Below, piece after piece: positions 8,188 through 17,102 of a stretch of DNA of 64,000 bases. The DNA comes from Fibrobacter sp. Its GTDB lineage: Bacteria; Fibrobacterota; Fibrobacteria; Fibrobacterales; Fibrobacteraceae. The stretch is taken from positions 1-64,000 of the forward strand of contig JAKSIG010000002.1 of the NCBI GenBank assembly GCA_024398955.1. The letters are read 5' to 3'. The stretch's first letter is position 1, and each line of letters opens with the position of its first letter. The notes beneath the pieces were generated by a model. The model worked only from the letters and a program-made list of their open reading frames with translations, was not told the origin of the DNA and did not search any database. The position numbers were made by a program, and so were the translations under genes.

Positions 8188-10404
8188 TTAGTCCTTGATG
8201 CAACGAAGTGCGAACCCGCGATCCTTTTCGTTGTACGATGCTTCGTAACTACGAATTGCGTATTCTCTGTAGTCAAGGTACCAATAAACTGCGCCGGTGT
8301 ACTTTGTTGCTTCTGTTGCACTCCAGAAGTTTGCAAAGTATTTCTCATCGTCAAAGGCGTATCTGCTATAGCTTTCCTTTGGGTTAGCGTATTTACCGTA
8401 ATAAGCGCCAGTAGCGATTGCCGAGAATCCGTAGGAATCCTCGGAGGGCTTGGAGCTAGTTGAGTACGGATACCATCCCTTGGAGGACTTCATGATTTCA
8501 GAGTATGCTCCTGTAGAACCACCTTCCATTTTTGAAATATAATTTCTCACCTGGAGCCATTCGGCGTTGGTGGGAACATGCCATCCATCGGGGCAGATCC
8601 CCTTGTGGGGGCTTTCGACCAGGAAGTCGGCGATGGTCTTTGCATACTTAGGATCTAAATTCATTGCTGCAGTCCAGGTGTAAAGACGTCCGCCTACGTT
8701 GCAGTTGGCTTCTACGTTCTTGTAGCACCAGCTGTTGTCGACAAGGTTTGAATTGTTCTTGTCGTAGTAGTTCAGGTTTTCGGCCATCCATGTCTGCAAA
8801 CCGATTTCAGTAGTCTTATAGGTCTTGCCATCACGGGAATCCTTGAGGGTTCCGTACTTGTAGTCCGGATTCAAGTAGTATTCCTTCGGGTGGTCGTAAA
8901 CGGTTGAAACTCGCCAGTTGCCGTTGCCACCATCGCAGACATATTCCGTTTCACGGTCATACGCATCAAAGAGGGATGCGAAAGTTCCTTTTTGGGAGGC
9001 TGTACAGGTTTTGCCGAGTCTATTTTCGGAGGCGGTGGGGTAGCGCCACTTGGTGTCGTCGCAAGCGTAGAATTTGCCCAGGTTGTTGCTGTAGGCATTT
9101 GTCATCTTGATTTTTTCGCCGTCGCGTTCGCCGTTGCAAACGCCGATGCCGTATACATTGCCAACAAAGAGGCTGATGTACTTTTCAAAGTTGGGAACGG
9201 ATCCTCCAAGTTCTTCAAGCTGAGTCCTTGTTTTGGAGAATTTTCTTGTGGTGTCCATGGCCCAGTCGGCAACCTTTACCTTGGTGGCTGAATCGCTCCA
9301 CAGACCGTCTTCTTCAAAGTCTGTAGCAAGAACGGTCAGGCGGCTGGTCATGTCTACGTCACTCAAGCCTTCCTGGAGCAGGATCGATGCAGCCAGAAGC
9401 TTTGCGTCATCTTCGTAGGTCCCGAAAATGGAAAGGTCTTCAAAGGCGTGATTGTTGGTCGGCCAGCCGAAGGCTGCAAGGACTTCCTTTTCGGCCTGGG
9501 ATTTGGCGGCGGGAATGTTCTTGAACTTTCCGCTTTCGACAAAGAGATTAACGGTTCTCTTGTAAGCGAGGTGACCAAGGATGTTGATGTTTGCCGAAGT
9601 TCGTCCGTTCAAGTCAATCAAGGATTTTAGACTCACCTGGTTGGCTGTGGTTTTAGCCGTATTTTCGTTGTAATAGTAGCCGTTTGCCTGGAGCAGGGCG
9701 TACTGGCTCTTGAGCGTTACCTTAGTCGAGGTGTAGGCGCCAAGATCGGATGTAACTTCCCAGTCGAAAGTGGTGCCAGTCGGGTCCATTTCGTCGTCAA
9801 GTTCGGACAGCTTGATTGTCGTGCCCGACATGTATGGGCCCTTTTCGGCAACACCAGTGAATGTCATCTTGGTAATGGCTACGTTTTCTACGACCTTATC
9901 AGAGGGAACGATGCTTGAGCTGGATTCCTGAATGCTTGAACTGGATTCGGGAGCGTCGCTGGAGCCGGAATCAGCAGTGTCGTTGGATCCGGGATTTTTT
10001 GAGTCTGTGGATTCTGTCTTGTCAGGGGAGGATCCGTTTGAACTTTCTGGATTTTCTGTTGAGTCGTTGTCCTTTTGGGAACTGGAGGATCCGTCTTTTG
10101 CCGATGAGGAAGACTTGTCATTTGCAGAAGGTTTTCCGTCTTCCTTGTCTCCGGTTTTTGAAGAAGAAGATTCGGACTTGCCGATGTTCTTCCAATCGTC
10201 GTTGACGCACAGGTAATCGGAATCTTCGTCCTCTACGTAAACAACATCACCTTTTCTATCAGAGGAGCATTTGCCTAGGTCATAGATGGATTCCACCTTG
10301 GTGGCGTAGGAATCCTTGTTTTCGGTATTAGACCCTGTAGAGGAATCGTCTCCACAGGCAACGAATAATAGGGCTGCTGCACTTAAGGAAAACAGTTTTT
10401 TCAT
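8188..10404 (-). CDS. FISUMP-domain lipoprotein 2 (large, multi-module)
   Basis: 738 residues. Lipobox LLFVAC is followed by a two-Cys module (IYDLGKCSSDRKGDVVYV to YLC), a Ser/Asp-rich stalk and an unrecognised middle region beginning about residue 175 (FTGVAEKGPYMSGTTIKLSELD). That region shares its pattern with the divergent neighbour at 10701. Two further two-Cys segments follow (GVCNGERDGEKI to YAC, and KTCTASQKGTF to YVC). The FISUMP domain covers about 518-738 (TEIGLQTWMAENLNYY, GICPDGWHVP, FANFWSATE, RCIKD). It heads a leftward operon with the 6933 gene. A palindrome lies 106 bp upstream. Probably a cell-surface protein of fibre-degrading Fibrobacter; binding role not shown. Confidence 0.82.
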   Translation of the reverse strand: MKKLFSLSAAALLFVACGDDSSTGSNTENKDSYATKVESIYDLGKCSSDRKGDVVYVEDEDSDYLCVNDDWKNIGKSESSSSKTGDKEDGKPSANDKSSSSAKDGSSSSQKDNDSTENPESSNGSSPDKTESTDSKNPGSNDTADSGSSDAPESSSSIQESSSSIVPSDKVVENVAITKMTFTGVAEKGPYMSGTTIKLSELDDEMDPTGTTFDWEVTSDLGAYTSTKVTLKSQYALLQANGYYYNENTAKTTANQVSLKSLIDLNGRTSANINILGHLAYKRTVNLFVESGKFKNIPAAKSQAEKEVLAAFGWPTNNHAFEDLSIFGTYEDDAKLLAASILLQEGLSDVDMTSRLTVLATDFEEDGLWSDSATKVKVADWAMDTTRKFSKTRTQLEELGGSVPNFEKYISLFVGNVYGIGVCNGERDGEKIKMTNAYSNNLGKFYACDDTKWRYPTASENRLGKTCTASQKGTFASLFDAYDRETEYVCDGGNGNWRVSTVYDHPKEYYLNPDYKYGTLKDSRDGKTYKTTEIGLQTWMAENLNYYDKNNSNLVDNSWCYKNVEANCNVGGRLYTWTAAMNLDPKYAKTIADFLVESPHKGICPDGWHVPTNAEWLQVRNYISKMEGGSTGAYSEIMKSSKGWYPYSTSSKPSEDSYGFSAIATGAYYGKYANPKESYSRYAFDDEKYFANFWSATEATKYTGAVYWYLDYREYAIRSYEASYNEKDRGFALRCIKD

Positions 10405-10509
10405 TCACACACCTCATTTGCTTTTTTTCATTTAGAATATAAATTTTTTGTGCAATCATAGCTCGCCGAAATAGAGCCGAATTCAAACTATTATGGGCAT
10501 TCAAACTCA

Positions 10510-10530
10510 TATGATTCATTGTGAATCATA
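10510..10530. promoter_or_regulatory. 21-bp palindrome, site 3 (putative operator)
   Basis: TATGATTCA, spacer TTG, TGAATCATA, extended on the right by TAGA as in site 2. It lies in the 296-bp gap between the two divergent large FISUMP lipoprotein genes (106 and 171 bp from their starts), so a bound regulator could act on both operons. Confidence 0.72.
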
Positions 10531-10700
10531 TAGAATATTTTGTTTCTTTGAAAAGGTGTGCTCACGGTCACAGTTTCGCCTATTTGGCTGTTTTAGACCT
10601 CTTGTGTGTTGAGGATAAAAAGGGAATAACCTACATTTGTAATAAGTGTTGATATGGGCGTTGTTTCGCCTGAAGTAAAAATTTTTAGCGGGATGCTGGT

Positions 10701-12962
10701 ATGAATAAAATTAAGTTGTCCGTCCTTGCAGCCTCCGTTTGCACCTCCCTTTTCCTGGGCGCATGCGGAGAAGATTCTTCCACTGGATCGAACTCTGGTG
10801 ACAAGGTAACTTCCGAGACCTCGGTTGAGACTATCTACGACTTGGGAAAGTGTTCTTCAGAAAGAAAAGGTGAAATCATCTTTGTTGAAGAAAATGATTC
10901 GGATTATCTGTGTGATGGAGACAACTGGAAAAATCTTGGAACTCTAGAATCCTCCGATTCCAAGGACATATCCTCCAACTCCAAGGATGATTCTTCTACG
11001 TCCAAAGATGAATCCTCTGATTCAAAGAATGATGATTCTTCGACGGATAAGTCTTCCGATTCCAAGGACGACTTGTCTTCTGCATCCAAGGATGAAAATA
11101 CGTCTGTAGACAAATCCTCCGACTCCAAGGGTGTTTCCTCGTCCTCGAAGGATGAACCCTCCGAAACTCCGGGCTCGTCCAGCAGTTCTGTGGTAAGCTC
11201 CAGCAGTGTGGTTGAGTCCAGTTCCAGTGTCCGCGGGCAGAACGAGGTCGTGGCCGATGTGGCTATTTCCAAGCAGACCTTTACCGGTGTTGCCCAGAAG
11301 GGTCCCTTTACGGCAGGTTCCGTTGTGAAACTGTCTGAATTGGACGAAGTGCTGGATCTTACGGGAACTTCCTTTGAATGGGAAGTGACTACCGATCAGG
11401 GTGAATATACTTCCTCTAAGGTGACCTTGAGGAGTCAATATGCGTTGATGCAGGTCAGCGGTTTCTACTACAACGAGAATACAGGCAAGACTTCTACGGG
11501 GCAGCTTACCTTGAAGTCCATGGTGGACTTGAATGAACGCAAGTCCGCCAATGTGAATATCCTGGGGCATCTGACTCATAAGCGAATTGTAAACCTGTTT
11601 GCTGAAAGCGGCAAGTACAAGAATGTGCCTGCAGCAAAGTCCGCAGCAGAAAAGGAAGTGATGAACTCCTTCCACTGGACTGTCAATAACCATGCATTTG
11701 AAGACTTGAATATTTTCGGCAGTACCGAAGATGATGCCAAGCTACTTGCTGCATCGATTCTTCTGCAGGGTGATTTAAGCGATGCTGATTTTTCTAGCCG
11801 ACTCGCTTCCTTGACCACCGATTTTGAAGATGATGGCGTATGGAACGATTCTGCAGCAAGAATCGCTGTGGCAGACTGGGCTATGGATACCTCTAGGTCC
11901 TTTAGCAAAATCCGAGAAAAATTGCTTGAAGTGGGCCCCCGCGTTCCGAACTTCGAAAAGTATATCTACCAGTTTGCGGGCATTGTGTATGACATTGGCG
12001 TCTGCTCTGAAAATAGGGACGGCGAAAAGGTCAAGATTACGAACCCCTACAGCAAGAACCTAGGCCGAGAATACATTTGCGATAGTGGTAAGTGGCGTAA
12101 GCCGACTTCGTCCGAAGCGCGCCTTATGTTCGCTTGCGCTGGTAAAAACAAGGGAACCATTATACACGAAGGAACCACTAATGGAAATTTGGATTGGTAC
12201 TGCCCCGGTGACGGAAACTGGAGACGGGCAGGAGTCTACGACTATCCCAAGAGCAACTATTTCAATCCCGTTATTAGTTACGGAACATTGAATGATTCCC
12301 GCGATGGAAAGATTTACAAGACCGTAAAGATTGGAACCCAGACTTGGATGGCGGAAAACCTGAATTACTATGACAAGAATAATGCAAATTTACAGAAAAG
12401 CACCTGGTGTTATGAAGATGTAGAAGAAAACTGCGAAGTGGGCGGTAGGTTCTATACTTGGGCCGCTGCCATGAACCTTGACCCCAAGTACAATTCCGAT
12501 TCTGCATCCGGAACGGGTGTTATCAAGATTCCTCATCAGGGTCTGTGCCCTGCGGGTTGGCATGTTCCTGGTACGGGCGAGTTCAGCGTACTTAGGGAGT
12601 ACGTGGTTATGATGGAAGGGGGTGGAAAGGTTGACTTTAATGATGGCTCAGGACAGCTGAAGTCCAAAGTTGGCTGGCATGATTTGAATGCTCCTTTCAT
12701 TACGCCTCGAGACCCGTACGGATTCTCGGCAATTGCCACTGGAGCCTACTATGGTCCATATAGGGATCCGGATGGACGATACAGCCGATATATCTTTGAT
12801 GATGCAAGTTACTTTGCCAATTTCTGGTCTGCTACTGAGGGCAAAAAGGCTACGGGTGCTGTTTACTGGTTCCTTGAGTACGGCAGTAGTACCTTTGATT
12901 ATCACGACGCCCAATACAACGACAAAGGCAGAGGCTACTCCGTTCGTTGTATAAAGGATTAA
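10701..12962 (+). CDS. FISUMP-domain lipoprotein 3 (paralogue of the divergent gene)
   Basis: 753 residues, organised like the divergent gene at 8188. Lipobox SLFLGAC is followed by a two-Cys module (IYDLGKCSSERKGEIIFV to YLC) and a long Ser/Lys/Asp repeat stalk. The shared middle region comes next (FTGVAQKGPFTAGSVVKLSELD, then GYYYNENTGKTS-type motifs), then two more two-Cys segments and a C-terminal FISUMP domain (KIGTQTWMAENLNYY, GLCPAGWHVP, FANFWSATEG, RCIKD). The high similarity and divergent placement point to an inverted duplication followed by divergence in the stalk. It is the first of three rightward genes spaced by about 30 bp, so probably one operon, likely controlled from the palindrome region. 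Confidence 0.82.
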   Translation: MNKIKLSVLAASVCTSLFLGACGEDSSTGSNSGDKVTSETSVETIYDLGKCSSERKGEIIFVEENDSDYLCDGDNWKNLGTLESSDSKDISSNSKDDSSTSKDESSDSKNDDSSTDKSSDSKDDLSSASKDENTSVDKSSDSKGVSSSSKDEPSETPGSSSSSVVSSSSVVESSSSVRGQNEVVADVAISKQTFTGVAQKGPFTAGSVVKLSELDEVLDLTGTSFEWEVTTDQGEYTSSKVTLRSQYALMQVSGFYYNENTGKTSTGQLTLKSMVDLNERKSANVNILGHLTHKRIVNLFAESGKYKNVPAAKSAAEKEVMNSFHWTVNNHAFEDLNIFGSTEDDAKLLAASILLQGDLSDADFSSRLASLTTDFEDDGVWNDSAARIAVADWAMDTSRSFSKIREKLLEVGPRVPNFEKYIYQFAGIVYDIGVCSENRDGEKVKITNPYSKNLGREYICDSGKWRKPTSSEARLMFACAGKNKGTIIHEGTTNGNLDWYCPGDGNWRRAGVYDYPKSNYFNPVISYGTLNDSRDGKIYKTVKIGTQTWMAENLNYYDKNNANLQKSTWCYEDVEENCEVGGRFYTWAAAMNLDPKYNSDSASGTGVIKIPHQGLCPAGWHVPGTGEFSVLREYVVMMEGGGKVDFNDGSGQLKSKVGWHDLNAPFITPRDPYGFSAIATGAYYGPYRDPDGRYSRYIFDDASYFANFWSATEGKKATGAVYWFLEYGSSTFDYHDAQYNDKGRGYSVRCIKD

Positions 12963-12991
12963 TAAAATTCAGAACTTGATGGAATATAGCT

Positions 12992-14161
12992 ATGAATAAG
13001 TTCGGTATTGTCGGTTTAATTTCTATTGCTGGTACTGTGTTTTACGCCTGCGGAGATTCCACATCTTCAGATTCTACGTTGGAATGGCCTGGTAACCGAG
13101 AAAAGGACACTGAGGTTGGCTCTGTCTACGAGCTGGGAAAATGCAAGGATGATCGAAAGGGTACCATCATCTTTGTCAAGAATGAGAATAGAGAGTATGT
13201 CTGCTATTCTGAAAAATGGTCCCCTCTCGATGAAATCGGTTCTGTCGAGGAATCTTCTTCCAGCGTTCAGAAGAATGAACAATCGTCAAGTTCTGAAAAT
13301 GGAAAATCCTCATCAAGCGTAGACAAGGAAGACTCTTCGTCTAGCCAGGATGAGGGTGAATCTTCGTCAAGTCAAGATGAGGAAAAGTCCTCGTCCAGCC
13401 AAATGAAGGATGATGCTTCTTCAAGCAGCCAGAAGGAAGATACTTCTTCGAGTAGTCAGAAGGACGAACCTTTGTCTAGCTCCCAGAATGCTGACGATAG
13501 TCAGGACGTCAAGGACGATAAGTCGTCTTCTAGTGAACAGAAGGTGGAATCTTCATCAAGTGTCAAGAGCGAAGAATCTTCATCTTCTGTGAAGTCTGAT
13601 GAAGGCTCCAACGAAGTTCTAACATTCAAGGACCCTCGTGACAACCATGTGTATAGGATTGTAAAAATCGGCAATCAGACCTGGTTTGCCCAGAATCTGC
13701 AATATGCAGGTCCTGTAGGAAGCTCCCGGTGCCATTCCGACAATTATATACAATGCGATGTCTACGGACGCCTATACCAAAGGGACAAGGCCATGACGGC
13801 ATGCCCCACAGGCTGGCATCTGCCTTCGCTTGATGAATGGAAGGTTCTTTTTGAATACGTGGGCGGCACAGATGTTGCGGGCATCAAGCTGAAATCTAGA
13901 AGCAACTGGGTTCTTCAGGATGGGTATGAAAAATATGCTGGAGTTGATGAATACAGCTTCTCCGTGCTGCCCGCCAGTTTTGCCACCGCAACCGGAGTCT
14001 ACGGGTCTACAATCAAGTTTGACTCCCATCTTTGGACATCCTCTGTTGATGCTGATGGCTATAACGTGATGATCTATTTCCTGCACGGCATGGGTGGCGT
14101 AGGAATAAGCAATGTCTCAGAAGACATGTATATGTCTGTCCGCTGCCTTCAGGATAACTAG
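12992..14161 (+). CDS. FISUMP-domain lipoprotein 4
   Basis: 389 residues. The N-terminus MNKFGIVGLISIAGTVFYAC is a lipoprotein signal, and Cys20 would be lipidated. A two-Cys module follows (VYELGKCKDDRKGTIIFV to YVC), then about 110 residues of Ser-Ser-Ser repeats alternating with Lys/Glu/Asp. The FISUMP domain covers about 210-389 (RIVKIGNQTWFAQNLQY, ACPTGWHLP, LWTSS, SVRCLQ). It lacks the extra middle region of its upstream neighbour. The gap to the gene before is 29 bp, consistent with a shared transcript. Surface-anchored, ligand unknown. Confidence 0.8.
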   Translation: MNKFGIVGLISIAGTVFYACGDSTSSDSTLEWPGNREKDTEVGSVYELGKCKDDRKGTIIFVKNENREYVCYSEKWSPLDEIGSVEESSSSVQKNEQSSSSENGKSSSSVDKEDSSSSQDEGESSSSQDEEKSSSSQMKDDASSSSQKEDTSSSSQKDEPLSSSQNADDSQDVKDDKSSSSEQKVESSSSVKSEESSSSVKSDEGSNEVLTFKDPRDNHVYRIVKIGNQTWFAQNLQYAGPVGSSRCHSDNYIQCDVYGRLYQRDKAMTACPTGWHLPSLDEWKVLFEYVGGTDVAGIKLKSRSNWVLQDGYEKYAGVDEYSFSVLPASFATATGVYGSTIKFDSHLWTSSVDADGYNVMIYFLHGMGGVGISNVSEDMYMSVRCLQDN

Positions 14162-14192
14162 TTCAGCATAATCTTTATCTAGAGACTCAATT

Positions 14193-16076
14193 ATGAAGTA
14201 TGGTTTTTGGAAAAGTTTGGTGACTGCTGGAGCGGCAGCATTTGCCATGGCATCGTTGGTTGCTTGTGGCGGTGACTCCAGCTCCTCTGCGGAATCAGGA
14301 ATTTCCAGTGATTCCGGCCCGAGCAAAGAAGAAATTGCCCAGCGTTGCTATGAAAAGTTCGGTACGACGGAAAACGATACCTGGGCAGAAACCTTATCAG
14401 GAAACGAATTCATTAGCAAGCAGGTTTGCGAAAGCATTTCGGAATACATGAGCTACCAGCTTGCTTTCTATGCAAGGTGCACCTCTGCGGATTATAATTC
14501 TACAAAGAACCGCTTCGATATTGAGGTCATTACAGAACAAAAGTATATGCATATCTGGGCGGAGATGGATGGTTGCAGCTATAAGCTGGGTACCGATGGT
14601 GACATGGAACCGCTTATTGCCAAGGGTCGCCAGTGGACTCTGGATGACTGCCTTTGCAAGGAAGATGCTGAAAAGACTCTCTATCGAGAAATCAAGCCCG
14701 AGGAAAAGGTGGAGTCATCTAGTTCTTCCGAGAACGTGGAATCTAGCTCTTCCGAGGATGTATCCTCCTCCAGTGTCAACCAGAACGGCAGTGCCGGAGT
14801 TGAAGGATCCTGTTCCTCTGTCGAAAAGGTCTCCAGCAGCAGCCAGCCTGCAGTAGGCGAATTTGTGAAGATTGGCAACCAGGAATGGATGACTAGGAAT
14901 CTCGATGTAGATGTGGAAGGAAGTTCTTGCTACAACGACAAGCCGGAAAATTGCGAAAAATATGGTCGCATTTATACATGGTCCATGGCCATGGACATTG
15001 ACATTTCCTACGACAGAAAGAAGTACGGTGAGACTAAGGAACCTCACCAGGGAATTTGCCCCGACGGTTCCCACTTGCCAAGCCATGAGGAATGGAACCG
15101 GCTGAATGAATTCATCAAGGCAAATCCGGAATACCTGACCTATTTCCAGAACCAGTACGGCGGAGCCTACGATTACAAAGGTTTCTACAGAAGTGTCGGC
15201 TCCGAGGTGACTTTTATAAGTTCTACAGAATACGATGTGTCTGGATCATCATCCCTCTACGAATATGCCTGGCTTTGGTACATTCACGACGATTATACTT
15301 ATTTTTACAAGGACAATGGCCACAAGTACACCGGCGCCTATGTCCGTTGCGTAAAGGGCGAACTCTCTCCCAACACAGTTCCGTCCTCTTCATCTGGCCA
15401 TGTCACGCCGGTTCTCGAAGTAGTCGAAGGCTGTAACGACTATGGCTACAACAGCAACTGGGAATACCTGAATCCGGATGTGGAATACGGCTGCATCTTT
15501 GACGAACGTGATAGCCATTATTACAAAACTGTCTATGTGGGCGATCAGCTGTGGATGGCTGAAAACCTGCGCTATGAGGCTGCCGTCGGTAGTTCCTGGT
15601 GCTTTAACGATGAACTAGACGAATTCGGCGATTGCAACGAGTATGGTCGTTACTATGGCGGCAACGCCATTGCTACAGACGACCCCATCTGCCCCGAAGG
15701 TTACCGTGTGCCTAGCCAAAGTGATGTAAACAAACTTATTGAGTACATGAAGAATCAAGAAGCCGGTGTAGAAATTTTCATGGCAAAGACGGATCTGTGG
15801 GATCTGCCCAATGAAAACGCTTTTGAAGGAACCAATGCTACAGGACTTACTATGCTGCCGGGCGGCCTTCGTGGTTATGATAATGGACGTTTCTATGAGA
15901 CCGGCGTTTATGCGGATTATACCCACCGATTCCACATGTGGCTAAGTGACAAGTATAACGGCCTTGTGGGCAATTATACATTTATGTTTGGTAATATTAT
16001 CCAGTGGGGCGGCACCTATTCCATTACCGATAAGGAACGCGGATTCGGAATTCCCGTCCGTTGCATCAAGGAATAG
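14193..16076 (+). CDS. FISUMP-domain lipoprotein 5 with two FISUMP domains
   Basis: 627 residues. A lipoprotein signal ends at ASLVAC. The next 170 residues are a Cys-containing region not shared with the neighbours, followed by a Ser-rich linker. There are two FISUMP domains in tandem. The first covers about 225-390 (VKIGNQEWMTRNLDVDV, GICPDGSHLP, YVRCVKG). The second covers about 425-627 (VYVGDQLWMAENLRY, PICPEGYRVP, PVRCIKE). A short Ser linker separates them. It lacks the LGKC-type module of the other four. Last gene of the rightward operon; it converges on epmB with only 7 bp between the stops. Confidence 0.8.
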   Translation: MKYGFWKSLVTAGAAAFAMASLVACGGDSSSSAESGISSDSGPSKEEIAQRCYEKFGTTENDTWAETLSGNEFISKQVCESISEYMSYQLAFYARCTSADYNSTKNRFDIEVITEQKYMHIWAEMDGCSYKLGTDGDMEPLIAKGRQWTLDDCLCKEDAEKTLYREIKPEEKVESSSSSENVESSSSEDVSSSSVNQNGSAGVEGSCSSVEKVSSSSQPAVGEFVKIGNQEWMTRNLDVDVEGSSCYNDKPENCEKYGRIYTWSMAMDIDISYDRKKYGETKEPHQGICPDGSHLPSHEEWNRLNEFIKANPEYLTYFQNQYGGAYDYKGFYRSVGSEVTFISSTEYDVSGSSSLYEYAWLWYIHDDYTYFYKDNGHKYTGAYVRCVKGELSPNTVPSSSSGHVTPVLEVVEGCNDYGYNSNWEYLNPDVEYGCIFDERDSHYYKTVYVGDQLWMAENLRYEAAVGSSWCFNDELDEFGDCNEYGRYYGGNAIATDDPICPEGYRVPSQSDVNKLIEYMKNQEAGVEIFMAKTDLWDLPNENAFEGTNATGLTMLPGGLRGYDNGRFYETGVYADYTHRFHMWLSDKYNGLVGNYTFMFGNIIQWGGTYSITDKERGFGIPVRCIKE

Positions 16077-16083
16077 CTTGACG

Positions 16084-17058
16084 CTACACCGGAGTCTTGC
16101 TTTTTTCGCCGGCGATTTCGCGGACTAGGCGGGGCACCAGGTAGCCGGGCAGAACTATTCTAATGTTTTCAATTAAAGAGCGCGCCTGTTCGTCGCTGAT
16201 TTCGTAGTGGGCAACGCCCTTGGCATGGTCCAGCTGGTGGATGTAGTAGGGGAGGACACCCTGCTCGAAAAGCTTGCGGCAAAGTTTCGACATGGTGTCG
16301 GGACTGTCGTTTACACCCTTCAGCAAGACGCTCTGATTCAGTAAGGTCCAGCCGCTGTATTTGAGCTGGCCGAAAATTTCCATGCTGCTTTCGTCCAACT
16401 CGTCGGGATGGTCTACGTGGCTAACCAGAACGCAGTCGAATCGGGCGGGCAGGTCCCTTAGGAATTCGAAGTGCTGCTGCACCAGGTCGGGGCGCATTAC
16501 CGGCAGGCGGCTGTGAATGCGAAGCGTTGTAACGGAACCATGGTCGCTGATGGCTTCAATCAGACTCTGCAGTTTTGCAGGGGACAAGGTCAGCGGATCG
16601 CCGCCGGAGAGGATCACTTCCCAGATGTCGCTGTGGGTGTCTAGCCAGCTGCCGACCTGAACGTCTACGTCGGGCGTATTCTGGAAGGGGTAGTTCCTGC
16701 GAAAGCAGAACCGGCAGCGCACACCGCAGGCGGCGGTCGTTACTATTAGGGCGCGTCGGTCATATTTCTGGATGACGCATTCGCTTTTGCCTGCAGGAAG
16801 GTCTCCGACAGGGTCGTCTACAAAGCCGGGAACTTCCACATATTCTTCTTTTGTAGGGAGAACTTCACGCATAAGGGCCGCCGGTTCCTTGGCGTTCTTG
16901 ATCAGGTCGGCGTAGTGCCTAGAACAGCAGAAGGGGAACGTGGGGGTGTGGTCCAAGTTGGCCAAATAGGGCGTGTTCGCGATTAAAGATGCGATTTCCG
17001 GGCCCAAATAGTCTAAAAAGTCAGAAATTTGCGTGAATACTAATGCGGATTGTTCCAT
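16084..17058 (-). CDS. epmB: EF-P beta-lysylation protein EpmB (lysine 2,3-aminomutase family)
   Basis: 324 residues, close to E. coli EpmB (342). It is a radical SAM enzyme of the KamA family, with the iron-sulfur motif Cys111-x3-Cys115-x2-Cys118 (CGVRCRFC) and the following FRRNYPF. SGGDPLTL and RIHSRLPVMRP are typical family motifs. EpmB converts L-lysine to (R)-beta-lysine, which EpmA attaches to EF-P Lys34. It diverges from efp with 44 bp between the starts, which supports this role over catabolic lysine aminomutase. No epmA is seen in the window. Confidence 0.9.
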   Translation of the reverse strand: MEQSALVFTQISDFLDYLGPEIASLIANTPYLANLDHTPTFPFCCSRHYADLIKNAKEPAALMREVLPTKEEYVEVPGFVDDPVGDLPAGKSECVIQKYDRRALIVTTAACGVRCRFCFRRNYPFQNTPDVDVQVGSWLDTHSDIWEVILSGGDPLTLSPAKLQSLIEAISDHGSVTTLRIHSRLPVMRPDLVQQHFEFLRDLPARFDCVLVSHVDHPDELDESSMEIFGQLKYSGWTLLNQSVLLKGVNDSPDTMSKLCRKLFEQGVLPYYIHQLDHAKGVAHYEISDEQARSLIENIRIVLPGYLVPRLVREIAGEKSKTPV

Positions 17059-17102
17059 TATATTATTAAATTTAGCAACATAAATATCAAAAAGAGGATA
17101 AT

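Noticed and set aside
11022..11693. 223-codon minus-strand frame
   Set aside because: Antisense to the FISUMP lipoprotein gene; the sequence mirrors the Ser-rich coding region and has no RBS or family match.
13240..13610. Repetitive Ser codon tracts as a CRISPR or satellite
   Set aside because: They encode the Ser-rich stalk of a lipoprotein in a single open frame.
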